From positions 1 to 64,000 of the forward strand of contig NZ_JBPKBH010000015.1 of assembly GCF_051388915.1 (NCBI RefSeq): DNA of 64,000 bases, read 5' to 3'. Numbering within the stretch: the stretch's first letter is position 1; each line of letters begins with the position of its first letter. Under the pieces are notes generated by a model that was not told the DNA's origin, made no database searches, and saw only the letters and a program-made list of their open reading frames with translations. The DNA comes from Yinghuangia sp051388915. GTDB taxonomy: Bacteria > Actinomycetota > Actinomycetes > Streptomycetales > Streptomycetaceae. Of this stretch, positions 7,779-16,300 are shown piece by piece. The position numbers and the translations under genes are program-made.

Positions 7779-9101
7779 ATGACCGACGTGAACGTGGCAG
7801 CGCCCGTACCGGGCGGGCCCGCGCCGACGGGACCCCGATTGACCGCCCTCCGCCTCCTGGACGTGATGTCGCCCGAGGAGCAGGACCGCGCCGCCCGGGT
7901 CGAGGCCGTCCTCCCGGCGCTCCGGGACGCCGCCGAACGCGCCGACGCCGAAGGGGCGTTCCCCAGGGAGCACGTCACCGCGCTCCGCGACGCGGGGCTG
8001 CTCGGCCTCGTGGTCCCGCACCGGTACGGAGGACTCGGCGGCGGACTGCGCGATCTGGCAGCGGCGACGTTCGCGATGGGCACCGCCTGCCCCTCCACCG
8101 CGCTGGCGTACTTCTTCCACAACACCAGCGCCTCCCGCGGGCTCCTCCCGCTGGAAGCCGTGCACGCGGGTCTGTTCGCGGACGACGAGGTGCCCGTCGT
8201 GGAGGCGTTCGCCGAGAAGGTCCTCACCCGCATGGCGGCGGGCACGTGGCTCGCCAACTTCGCCAGCGAGTCCGCCAAGAGCGCCGGCGCCAACATCGCC
8301 ATCGCGACCACCGCACGCCCGGTCGCGGGAGGCTGGCTCCTCGACGGCGAGAAGTCCTTCGGCTGCGCCACGGGCATCGCGGACACCTATCTGGTGACCG
8401 CACGCGTCGAAGGCGACGACAGCCCCGACGGCCTCGCGGTCTTCCTCGTGCCCCGCGGGACCGACGGCGTGTCCTCACGAAACCCCGCACCCGGACTGGG
8501 CATGCGCGGATCCGCCAACCACGGCATCCAGCTGGACTCCGTCTTCGTCCCCGCCGACGAAGCCCTCACACTGCCAGGCGCGTTCACCCGCATGCTGAAG
8601 GTCAGCCGGGGCAGTTTCGTCGGCAACCAGCTCGCGATCTCCGCGGTGTACGTCGGCGCCGCGCAGAACGTCTACGACGAGGCGCTCCACCGCATAACCA
8701 CCAAACGCTTCGCCGACACCGGACACCCTGTCGCGTCCAGCCCGATGCACCAGGTGCTCGTCGGCGAGATGACGCAGCAACTGGAGACGTCCTATCTGTG
8801 GCTGCGCCGCCAGATCGACCTGGAGACCTCGGAACCGCCGCTGCGCCCCAAGGCCGACGAACACCGGCAGTGGCGCCTCGGCAAAGGCACGGTCTGCGAG
8901 GCGGCGTTCGCGGTCGCGGTGGGCGCGCTCAAGTGCTGCGGGACCTCCGCGGCCACCATGGACGGCGTGATCGGGCGTACGCTGCGGGACCTCGCCATGG
9001 GACTCGTGATGACGTTCCCCGCCGAACGAGGTCGACTGGAGGCCGCCCAAATGGTCACGACAGCGCGGGAGAACGACCTTTTCGCGGTGGTGTCCCCATG
9101 A
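7779..9101 (+). CDS. Acyl-CoA dehydrogenase-fold flavoprotein, possibly an FADH2-dependent oxygenase
   Basis: A 440-residue member of the acyl-CoA dehydrogenase fold: helical N-terminal domain (LRDAGLLGLVVPHRYGGLGGGL), central beta domain with the flavin-binding segment GWLLDGEKSFGCATGIADTYLVTA, and C-terminal helical bundle. The family includes true acyl-CoA dehydrogenases and group D two-component monooxygenases such as DszC-like enzymes. The flavin reductase gene 52 bases upstream favours the second. GGAGGAGA precedes the ATG by about eight bases. It overlaps the next gene by four bases (ATGA). The substrate is not predictable; in this island an aliphatic or aromatic breakdown intermediate is likely. 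Confidence 0.75.
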   Translation: MTDVNVAAPVPGGPAPTGPRLTALRLLDVMSPEEQDRAARVEAVLPALRDAAERADAEGAFPREHVTALRDAGLLGLVVPHRYGGLGGGLRDLAAATFAMGTACPSTALAYFFHNTSASRGLLPLEAVHAGLFADDEVPVVEAFAEKVLTRMAAGTWLANFASESAKSAGANIAIATTARPVAGGWLLDGEKSFGCATGIADTYLVTARVEGDDSPDGLAVFLVPRGTDGVSSRNPAPGLGMRGSANHGIQLDSVFVPADEALTLPGAFTRMLKVSRGSFVGNQLAISAVYVGAAQNVYDEALHRITTKRFADTGHPVASSPMHQVLVGEMTQQLETSYLWLRRQIDLETSEPPLRPKADEHRQWRLGKGTVCEAAFAVAVGALKCCGTSAATMDGVIGRTLRDLAMGLVMTFPAERGRLEAAQMVTTARENDLFAVVSP

Positions 9102-10612
9102 GCGCCGCGGCCGAGTCGACCCTGTCGCCGGCCCTGCCGCCCGCCCGCGACCTGGTCGCCGGGGCCTGGCGGGACTGCGCCGACGAGCTTCCCGACCTGA
9201 TGCTTGAGGACCCGTCCACCGGCGACGTGCTGGGACCGGGCCACGCAAGCGGACCCGACCGCGTCGAACAGGCGCTCGCCGCCGCCGCGGACCTCGCCGC
9301 GGACGGGGCCTGGGCACGGACCGGGACCCGCGCCGACGTGCTCGACGCGGTCGCCGAGGCGGTCGACGCGAAGCTCTCCGACATAGCGGCGCTGGAGGCC
9401 TTCGCGACCGGCGTACCCATCGCGCAGACCCGGCTCCTGGGGGTCGTCACCAGCGGCTCGTTCCGCCTCGCGGCCTCGCAACTGCGGGACGGGGTACTGC
9501 GCGACGACCCTACGCGCCCCGACGGCCGCGCCGTCCAGGTGCACCGCCTGCCGCTCGGCCCCGCCTTGTGCCTGGTGCCGTGGAACGCCCCGGCGCCGAT
9601 GGCCGCCCACAAGGTGGCGAGCGCGCTGGCCGCCGGCTGCCCCGTCATCCTCAAACCCAGCGAGTTCGCCCCCTACGGCAGCCAACTCCTCGCGCAGACC
9701 GTGGCGGAGGTGTTCGCCGACCGCGGACTCCCGGACGCCTGCTTCCAGTTCCTGCACGGTGACGGCGTCACCGGCGCGGCACTCGCCGCGGACCCGCGGA
9801 TCCGCGCCGTCTCCTTCACCGGCGGCGCCCGGGGCGGCGTCGCCGTCGGCCGATCCTGTGCCGAGAGGTTGGCCCCGGCCCAGCTCGAACTCGGCGGCTG
9901 CAACCCGCTGATCGTGATGCCGGACGCCGACGTGGCACACGCCGCCGCGATGGCGGCGGACCTCCTGACCACGCTCAACGGCCAATGGTGCCGGGCCCTC
10001 GGGCGCCTCGTCGTGCCCGCCGCCCGGTATGAACCGCTCCTGGACGCGATCGGCGCGGAACTCGCCGCACTGCGCGTGGGCGAGTCCACGGACGAGGCCA
10101 CCGAGTACGGGCCACTCGTGCACAGCGCACACCGCGCGCTCGTACGCGACGAAGCCGCGAAACTCGCGTCCATGGACGGCGCCAAGGCGCTCTCCTGGAC
10201 CCGTGTGCCCGAGCGGGGCAACCACCTTCCGCCGATGCTGATCACCGGCGTCCCGCCGGCCGCCGCGCCGGACGAGATCTTCGGACCCGTGGCAACCGTC
10301 CACACCTACACCGACCTCGACGAGGCGGTGAACATCGCCAACACGGGGTCCTTCGGGCTCGAAGGCTACGTCGCCGGCACCGACGAGGAACGCGCGCTGG
10401 CCGTGGCCGCCCGCGTGCGGGCCGGCGAGGTGAAGGTCAACGGTTCCAGCGTCATGAGCCTGCACATGGACACCCCGAGGCCGGCATGGGGCATGTCGGG
10501 CCTGGGTGAGGAAGGCACTGTCGAGACGCTGCGCTTCTTCACCGGCGCGCGCGTCGTCGGCACCGAGAACCACCTCGCCCTGCACCGAAGGACACCGGAG
10601 CGTGGGGCGTGA
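9098..10612 (+). CDS. Aldehyde dehydrogenase (first of three)
   Basis: A 504-residue NAD(P)-dependent aldehyde dehydrogenase. It has the coenzyme-binding segment VPWNAPAPMAAHKVASALAA, the Glu motif LELGG, the catalytic Cys in GQWCRALGR, and the C-terminal EIFGPVATV. The Cys environment departs from the usual GQxC(T/S), so substrate range may be unusual. The ATG at 9098 overlaps the previous stop by four bases, and the stop overlaps the next start (GTGA), so it is translationally coupled on both sides. It may oxidise an aldehyde made by the oxygenase or monooxygenase of this operon, for instance from a side-chain alcohol; that is inference. Confidence 0.85.
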   Translation: MSAAAESTLSPALPPARDLVAGAWRDCADELPDLMLEDPSTGDVLGPGHASGPDRVEQALAAAADLAADGAWARTGTRADVLDAVAEAVDAKLSDIAALEAFATGVPIAQTRLLGVVTSGSFRLAASQLRDGVLRDDPTRPDGRAVQVHRLPLGPALCLVPWNAPAPMAAHKVASALAAGCPVILKPSEFAPYGSQLLAQTVAEVFADRGLPDACFQFLHGDGVTGAALAADPRIRAVSFTGGARGGVAVGRSCAERLAPAQLELGGCNPLIVMPDADVAHAAAMAADLLTTLNGQWCRALGRLVVPAARYEPLLDAIGAELAALRVGESTDEATEYGPLVHSAHRALVRDEAAKLASMDGAKALSWTRVPERGNHLPPMLITGVPPAAAPDEIFGPVATVHTYTDLDEAVNIANTGSFGLEGYVAGTDEERALAVAARVRAGEVKVNGSSVMSLHMDTPRPAWGMSGLGEEGTVETLRFFTGARVVGTENHLALHRRTPERGA

Positions 10613-11784
10613 CGCCGCCGGTGCTCGTCGCGGGAGCCGGACCCGTCGGTCTGACCGCGGCCCTCACCCTCGCCCGGCGCGGTGTCCCGGTCACGGTGCT
10701 CGAAGCAGGTGAACGACTCTCCTCCGAGTCGCGCGCCTCCACGTTCCACCCGCCGACCATCGAGATGCTCGACGACCTCGGTGTGTCCGCCCAGTTGCAT
10801 CAACGCGGCCTGCGCGCCCCGGTGTTCCAGTACCGCGACCGTGCCGAAGGGGTCGTCGCGGAGCTGGACCTCGCGCTGTTGGCCGACGCCACGCCGTTCC
10901 CGTACCGCCTCCAGTGCGAGCAGAACAAGCTCACTCCCGTTCTCCTCGCCGAACTCGGGCGTCTGCCGGGCTGCACGGTGGAGTTCGGCGCCCGGGTGAC
11001 CGGCGTCGAGCCGGCGGCCGGACACGTCGTCGTACGTCTGGCCGACGGCCGTACGGTGCCGGGCAGTTGGCTGATCGGCGCGGACGGCGCGCACTCGGCC
11101 GTGCGTCGGCAGGTGGCCCAGGAGTTCGCGGGCACGACCTACCCCGAGCGGTTCCTGGTGCTGTCGGTCGCCGACGAGCTGCGCGACGCGCTACCCGACC
11201 TGGCGCTGGTCACCTACGTCCTGGACCCGGACGAGTGGCTGGTCGTCCTGCGCACTCCCGACCACTGGCGGGTCCTGTTCCCGGTCGTCTCCGACGCCGC
11301 CGACGCCGTCGAGACCGCGCCCGCCCGGGTCCAGGAGCGGCTGCGCTCGGTCGCCGACCTCGGGCGCGACTGGGACGTCCGGGACGCGAGCGTCTACCGG
11401 GTCCACCAGCGCGTGGTGGGCGACTTCCGCGTCGGCCGCGTGCTGCTGGCCGGTGACGCCGCGCACGTCAACAACCCGCTCGGCGGCCTCGGGATGAACA
11501 GCGGCATCCACGACGCGGTCGAGCTCGCCGGGGCCCTGGCGGACGTCGTGGGCGGCATGCCCGAGACCGTCCTCGACAAGGCCGCGGCGCGCCGCCGTGC
11601 GGTGGCGCGGGAGTACGTCGGAGCCGCCTCGCACGCCAACTGGCAGAGGCTGCGCGCCCGCGACCCGGACGCCCGGGCGGCACACCGCGACGACCTGCGG
11701 GCGCTCGCCGCGGATCCGCGGCGCGCCCGTGAGCACCTGCTGCGGAGTTCCATGATCGCGTCACTGCGGCCGGATGCCGCATGA
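10609..11784 (+). CDS. FAD-dependent aromatic-type monooxygenase (PHBH fold)
   Basis: A 391-residue group A flavin monooxygenase. An N-terminal Rossmann motif GAGPVGLTAALTLARRG ends in the FAD-ribose-binding Glu of VLEAG; GADGAHSAVRR near residue 160 is the DG motif, and GDAAHVNNPLGGLGMNSG near residue 284 the GD motif. These enzymes hydroxylate aromatic or heteroaromatic rings using NAD(P)H and oxygen. GTG 10609 overlaps the previous stop and its own stop overlaps the next ATG. The C-terminus stops shortly after the fold, with no extra thioredoxin-like domain. The substrate is unknown. Confidence 0.85.
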   Translation: MTPPVLVAGAGPVGLTAALTLARRGVPVTVLEAGERLSSESRASTFHPPTIEMLDDLGVSAQLHQRGLRAPVFQYRDRAEGVVAELDLALLADATPFPYRLQCEQNKLTPVLLAELGRLPGCTVEFGARVTGVEPAAGHVVVRLADGRTVPGSWLIGADGAHSAVRRQVAQEFAGTTYPERFLVLSVADELRDALPDLALVTYVLDPDEWLVVLRTPDHWRVLFPVVSDAADAVETAPARVQERLRSVADLGRDWDVRDASVYRVHQRVVGDFRVGRVLLAGDAAHVNNPLGGLGMNSGIHDAVELAGALADVVGGMPETVLDKAAARRRAVAREYVGAASHANWQRLRARDPDARAAHRDDLRALAADPRRAREHLLRSSMIASLRPDAA

Positions 11785-13241
11785 GCGCGCCGCGGGTGGT
11801 CCGCGAGAATCCCGCGCGATACACCGAGGTTGTCGGTGAGGTCGCGGCCGACGACGCGTCGTCGGTGGACGCGGTCGTCCGCCGGGCGGAGAAGGCGCAG
11901 CGGGGCTGGGCCCGCACCGACGTCGAGGAGAGGTGCGCGGCGCTGCGGAGCGCCGCGGACGCCCTGGACGACGCGAGGCCGACGCTGGCCGGTCTTCTGT
12001 CCCGGGAAACGGGGAAGGTTCTGGCCGACGCGTCGGGGGAGATCGGCTACGCCGCGGCGGTGCTGCGCTGGTACGCCGGGCAGGCCCCGCGTCTCCTGGC
12101 GGACCGCGAGGTCGACGACACCTCCGGTCGGTTGCTTCTCCGGCGCGCCCCGTACGGGGTCGTCGCCGCGGTCACGCCGTGGAACGCGCCGGTGATCCTG
12201 GCGGTCACGAAGCTCGCTCCGGCGCTGGCGGCCGGAAACTCCGTGGTGGTCAAGCCCTCACCACTTGCGCCGTTGGCCGCGGACCGCCTGGTCCGCCTTC
12301 TGTCGGAACTGCTCCCGTCCGGCCTTGTAGGCGTGGTGCACGGAGGCGTCGAACCCACGTTGTCCTTGGCCGCGCACCCGCGGGTACGCCGTGTGGCGTT
12401 CACGGGAGGCGACCGCGCCGGGCGCGCGATCGGCGCGGCGGCCGGGGGGTCGCTCACCTCGGTTTCGCTCGAACTCGGCGGCAACGACCCGGTGTTGCTG
12501 CTCGCGGACGCCGATCTTCCGGATGAGGCGATGGATCGTCTGGTGATGGCGTCGTTCGCCACCTCGGGGCAGGTCTGCATGGCCGCGAAGCGGTTGTACG
12601 TCCCCCGTGCGCGCCTCGGCGATTTCGTCGAGGCGTATCGGGCGGCCGCGGAGCGGGTGTTGCTGCTCGGCGACCCGCTTGCCGGCGGGGTGACCATCGG
12701 CCCGGTCGTCACCGCCGAGGCGCGCGAGAGGCTCCGGTCGCTGGTGGCGGACGCCCGTGTCGGCGGGGCCGAGGTGGTCGAGCTGGGAGCCGTACACCCG
12801 CACGCCGATCTCTCGGCCGGCTACTTCGTGCCGCCCACGTTGTTGCTGGGGCTCGACGACGACGCTCCGGCGGTGGCGCGGGAGCAGTTCGGCCCGACCG
12901 TGCCGCTGCTGGTCTACGAGGACGAGGAGGAGGCCGTGGCACGCGCGAACGCCGGTGAACTGGGCCTGGCCGCCTCGGTGTGGAGCGCGGACGAGGAGCG
13001 CGCGTTCGCGGTCGCGCGAAGGGTCGAGGCGGGCTTCGTGTTCGTCAACAACCACAACCGCACGGGAATGTCGCCGCGTGCGCCTTTCGGTGGGGTGAAA
13101 CGCAGCGGCCACGGGCGGGAGTACGGCGAGGAAGGGTTGGCCTCCTACGTCCAGACGTGCGCCGTGCACGCCCCGGCGGCCTTTCGCGCGGACGGCCGTG
13201 GCGCCGCACCCGGCGCCTACCCGTCGACGGAGGCGGTCTGA
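11781..13241 (+). CDS. Aldehyde dehydrogenase (second of three)
   Basis: A 486-residue aldehyde dehydrogenase of the succinate-semialdehyde/benzaldehyde dehydrogenase type. It has VTPWNAPVILAVTKLAPALAAG for coenzyme binding, LELGGNDP with the general-base Glu, SGQVCMAAKR with the catalytic Cys, and REQFGPTVPLL near the C-terminus. It is the last gene of the 6494-13241 operon, joined by a four-base ATGA overlap. It ends 25 bases inside the 3' end of the convergent small gene at 13217-13546. All key residues are present. Confidence 0.87.
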   Translation: MSAPRVVRENPARYTEVVGEVAADDASSVDAVVRRAEKAQRGWARTDVEERCAALRSAADALDDARPTLAGLLSRETGKVLADASGEIGYAAAVLRWYAGQAPRLLADREVDDTSGRLLLRRAPYGVVAAVTPWNAPVILAVTKLAPALAAGNSVVVKPSPLAPLAADRLVRLLSELLPSGLVGVVHGGVEPTLSLAAHPRVRRVAFTGGDRAGRAIGAAAGGSLTSVSLELGGNDPVLLLADADLPDEAMDRLVMASFATSGQVCMAAKRLYVPRARLGDFVEAYRAAAERVLLLGDPLAGGVTIGPVVTAEARERLRSLVADARVGGAEVVELGAVHPHADLSAGYFVPPTLLLGLDDDAPAVAREQFGPTVPLLVYEDEEEAVARANAGELGLAASVWSADEERAFAVARRVEAGFVFVNNHNRTGMSPRAPFGGVKRSGHGREYGEEGLASYVQTCAVHAPAAFRADGRGAAPGAYPSTEAV

Positions 13242-13546
13242 GGCGCGAACAGGCTGTCCACGACGGCGCGGTCGGCCAGTCGTGGGCGGAGCCAGGCGGC
13301 GGCCTCCAGGTGCGCCGGATGGTCCTGGTAGCCGCGCAGATCGTCGGCGGAGACGTGGGTCGTGGCCAGGCGCAGGTGGAAGCGGGGGAGCGGTGCGCTG
13401 CCGCCCGCTTCGGTGAGCGACAGGTCCAGGTCGACCGTGAGGGACGCGATCTCCGTGACCTTGTCGCGCATGCCCTCAAGGAGTTCGCGGGCGCGGAACG
13501 CGTCGGCGGCTTCGGCGAACCGCATCAGCACCACGTGGGATATCAC
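13217..13546 (-). CDS. Dabb (stress-responsive A/B barrel) domain protein
   Basis: A 109-residue protein beginning VISHVVLMRFAE, the typical first strand of the dimeric alpha/beta barrel (Dabb) family, followed by LLEGMRDKVTEI and the HVSADDLRGYQDHPAHLE helix common to the family. Dabb proteins are small dimers, some of which are cyclases or bind hydrophobic ligands. The GTG start at 13546 has GGAGGT seven bases upstream. It is divergent from the chlorophyll-pathway-like operon, with the paired operator at 13596-13632 in between, and its 3' end overlaps the aldehyde dehydrogenase gene. Confidence 0.75.
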   Translation of the reverse strand: MISHVVLMRFAEAADAFRARELLEGMRDKVTEIASLTVDLDLSLTEAGGSAPLPRFHLRLATTHVSADDLRGYQDHPAHLEAAAWLRPRLADRAVVDSLFAPQTASVDG

Positions 13547-13595
13547 GTCGACACCTCCTCGTAACAGTCGGCGTCTGTCGCGCCGTGGGCTGCGA

Positions 13596-13632
13596 GTGTA
13601 TGTTTGGGAAACGCTGTTCCGCTAGGGGAATC
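13596..13632. promoter_or_regulatory. Paired 17-base operator heading the RCCR/PaO operon
   Basis: Sites 13596-13612 (GTGTA-TGTTTGG-GAAAC) and 13616-13632 (GTTCC-GCTAGGG-GAATC) start 20 bases apart and end 26 bases before the ATG at 13659. This is the only evident control region for the ten coupled genes up to 23528, including an IclR regulator gene, so autoregulation is likely. Confidence 0.65.
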
Positions 13633-13658
13633 ACCTTGGATGTCCGTGGGGAGTGGCA

Positions 13659-15494
13659 ATGAGCAGTGACGGCACCGCGCCGAAGGTCCGCGTCGCGGCC
13701 GTGCAGTTCGCGGTCGGCACCGATCGCGCCGACAACCTCGCGGCCTGCCTCCGCATGATCGACCAGGCCGCCGCGGCCGGAGCCGAGATCATCGTGCTCC
13801 CCGAGTTCTGCAACCACCTGTCGTGGTACGCCGACCGTGCCGCCGCACACTACGCCGCCTGCCGGGACGGCGACGAGTTCCTCACCGCCCTCGGTGAACG
13901 GGCCGCCCTGCACCGCGTCTACGTGAAGACCGGCATAACCTACGCCCGCGCGGACCGACGCACCATGGCGACAAGCGTGCTGCACGGCCCGGACGGCACG
14001 CTCGTCGCCCGCGCCGACAAGCAGGTCCTCATGGGCGCGGAACGCGACGCACTCGACCCGGCGGACGAACTCGGGCCGGTCGTCGAGACACCGTACGGCC
14101 GCCTGGGCATGTACGCGTGCCTCGAAGGCGTCTACAACGAGACCACGCGCGGCCTTGCCGTGCGCGGCGCGCAGGTCCTCCTCAACAGCCTCAACTCCTT
14201 TGCCGTTGACGAGGCTTCCCTCCACGTACCGGTCCGCGCGGCGGAGAACCGTGTGTGGGTCGTGGCCGCCAACAAGGTCGGTCCCCTGGTCCCGGACGAC
14301 GTCGCCGAGACGGTCGCCGCCGGACTCGGCATCCCCGTCGCCTGGCTGCACGGCGCGGGGGAGAGCCGCATCGTGGCACCCGACGGAACCGTCGTCGCCA
14401 CCGCTCCGCGCACCGGGGAGGCCGTTGTCGTCGCCGACATCGAGCCGGCCGCCGCCGACGACAAAGCCCGCTCGGACGGCACCGACGTCTTCGCGTCGCG
14501 CCGTCCACGGCTGTACTCCCCGATCGCCGCCCCGTCCGCGCCGCCGACCGAGGCGCCCGGCGCGGACCGCGCCGTCGCCCGCGTGCTGTGCCCGACCGGG
14601 ACCGGCGCCGACGCGGTCGAGGACGCCGCCGAACTGCTCCGCGACGCGGTCCGCGACGCCGTGGACCTGGCCGTACTCCCGGAGCTGTTCCCGTATGAGA
14701 ACGGGTTGTTCGTGTCCGCCGAGGACACACCCGACCCGGCCTCCGTGCTCAAGACCCTGGCCGCCGTCCTCGCCGACGGCCCCACCCACGCCGTGTGCAG
14801 CCTGCCGTCCGCCGACGGCCGTGCGCACCACGGCTACGTCGTCGGCCCACGCGGCGTCGTCCACCGGCAGCCGCAGCTCCACCGCTGCGCCCGCCACGCC
14901 GCGTGGGCCGACCACCACGGAGACGGGGTCCACGTCGCCCGCCTGCCCTTCGGACGCCTCGCCGTCGTCGTCGGCGACGACTCGTTGTACCCCGAGACGT
15001 TCCGGCTCGCCGTCCTGGCCGGCGCCGAGGTCGTGGCCGTGCCCTTCAACCCCCGGGAAGACTGGGAGTTGGCGCTCGGCCTCCCCGAGCGCGCCGCGGA
15101 GAACCGGCTGAACGTGGTGGCCGCCGGCCGCGCACCGCACTCCGGGCACGGCACCGGCGCGGTCATGTCGCTGACCGCCGACTTCACCCTGTGGACCCCC
15201 TGGGAGGGCCCGTTCACCGGCCGCATCAGCCACCCGCAGGTCACGTACGCCGAAGGCAGCGCCACCACCGCCGACATCCGTCCCGCACAGGCCGCGAACC
15301 GGCTGGTCTCCCGCGGTACCGACCTCGTGGACGGCCGCCCGTGGCGGCTGGCCCACGTGCTGACCGCCACGTCAGCGGGTGCCGAGGACCGCCCCGACAC
15401 GGGACTCGGCCGCCGGCCCGACACGCCGGCGGGTCCCGAGGACCAGACCGAGACCCCGACCCACCGCCCCAACGGAAAGGCACCGCGCCCATGA
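13659..15494 (+). CDS. Tandem nitrilase-fold protein with one intact and one degenerate domain
   Basis: A 611-residue protein made of two carbon-nitrogen hydrolase domains. Domain 1 (about residues 9-285) has the full Glu-Lys-Cys triad: E49 in VLPEF, K121 in ADKQVLMG, C154 in YACLEG. Domain 2 (about 305-565) keeps E342 in VLPEL, but the Lys segment reads HRQPQLH and the Cys segment VVGDDSLYPE, so Lys and Cys are both lost. The second half is probably structural or regulatory. The ATG at 13659, with GTGGGGAG upstream, is preferred over GTG 13653. It is the first gene of the ten-gene operon and probably hydrolyses an amide or nitrile in the pathway. The C-terminal 45 residues are disordered (Pro/Thr/Asp-rich). 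Confidence 0.8.
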   Translation: MSSDGTAPKVRVAAVQFAVGTDRADNLAACLRMIDQAAAAGAEIIVLPEFCNHLSWYADRAAAHYAACRDGDEFLTALGERAALHRVYVKTGITYARADRRTMATSVLHGPDGTLVARADKQVLMGAERDALDPADELGPVVETPYGRLGMYACLEGVYNETTRGLAVRGAQVLLNSLNSFAVDEASLHVPVRAAENRVWVVAANKVGPLVPDDVAETVAAGLGIPVAWLHGAGESRIVAPDGTVVATAPRTGEAVVVADIEPAAADDKARSDGTDVFASRRPRLYSPIAAPSAPPTEAPGADRAVARVLCPTGTGADAVEDAAELLRDAVRDAVDLAVLPELFPYENGLFVSAEDTPDPASVLKTLAAVLADGPTHAVCSLPSADGRAHHGYVVGPRGVVHRQPQLHRCARHAAWADHHGDGVHVARLPFGRLAVVVGDDSLYPETFRLAVLAGAEVVAVPFNPREDWELALGLPERAAENRLNVVAAGRAPHSGHGTGAVMSLTADFTLWTPWEGPFTGRISHPQVTYAEGSATTADIRPAQAANRLVSRGTDLVDGRPWRLAHVLTATSAGAEDRPDTGLGRRPDTPAGPEDQTETPTHRPNGKAPRP

Positions 15495-16300
15495 CGGAGA
15501 CGGTTCGCCACGTCGCGACCATGCTCGACGACTCCCCGGTGGTCGACGTCACCCCGACGTTCCGCGCCTGGCAGGCCCTGCTCGCCGAACTGAAAGCCAA
15601 GATCGACGCACGGTTCGAGCTGACCCTCGACCCGTCGACCCGCGACCTGGCCACCTTCGGCAGCCCGCCCGACTCGCCTGGCGGCAGCCTCCAGGCGTAC
15701 ACCGGGCCCGAGGTCGACTGGATGGTCCATTCCTGGCTGGGCAACCCCACGGCCAGTTTCGCCAACCTGCATCTCACCGTCTGGCTCGGCCCGCAGGTCC
15801 GCGTCCCCCACCTCGGCATCGCGCTGCTGGTCTGGCCCGAGGGCTGGTTCTACCTCGACGCACTGCCGCGCACCCCACTCCTCGCGGACGGCGACTACTA
15901 CGACCGCTACTACGCCCCGCTGGAGGACGACTGGCTACGGGTCCGGCAGCAGTACGACAAGCTCGCGTGGTTCACCAGCCCCACCGGATTCATCCGCGCC
16001 AGCCTGTCGCCCACCGCCTACTGCTACTCCATGCCGACGACCGACGAATACCTGGCACTGGTCGCGGAGTTGGCGCACGCCCACGTGGACCGGTGGCTGG
16101 GCTGGGTCGACGAGGCCGAGCCGGTGGCGGCGGACGAGCGGGCCGCGCTCGCCGCAGCGGACCTCGCCGTCCGACGCAACATCTCCGAACGCGACCCGGC
16201 CAACGCTCTCGGCGTGCGGTACTTCGGCGCCGAGACGACCGAACGCCTCGTACGGGGCCTGTGGGGCGGCGACCGCCACATACCGAGGCCGGGCCGATGA
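15491..16300 (+). CDS. Red chlorophyll catabolite reductase (RCCR)-like protein 1
   Basis: A 269-residue protein that aligns by eye with plant RCC reductase (ACD2) along most of its length: GGSLQAYTG..VDWMVHSW against the strand region before SWIHC, DGDYYDRYYAPL against NPDYLKEYYQ, SPTGFIRASLSPTA against SPSLFVRSAFSPTA, then RYFGAETTERLVRGL against RMFGEEVSSRVVHAI. In plants this enzyme, related to ferredoxin-dependent bilin reductases, reduces the linear tetrapyrrole made by pheophorbide a oxygenase. The plant substrate-site Glu in VVEL appears to be Ala here (GIAL), so specificity may differ. It is coupled by four-base overlaps to genes on both sides. Confidence 0.75.
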   Translation: MTETVRHVATMLDDSPVVDVTPTFRAWQALLAELKAKIDARFELTLDPSTRDLATFGSPPDSPGGSLQAYTGPEVDWMVHSWLGNPTASFANLHLTVWLGPQVRVPHLGIALLVWPEGWFYLDALPRTPLLADGDYYDRYYAPLEDDWLRVRQQYDKLAWFTSPTGFIRASLSPTAYCYSMPTTDEYLALVAELAHAHVDRWLGWVDEAEPVAADERAALAAADLAVRRNISERDPANALGVRYFGAETTERLVRGLWGGDRHIPRPGR

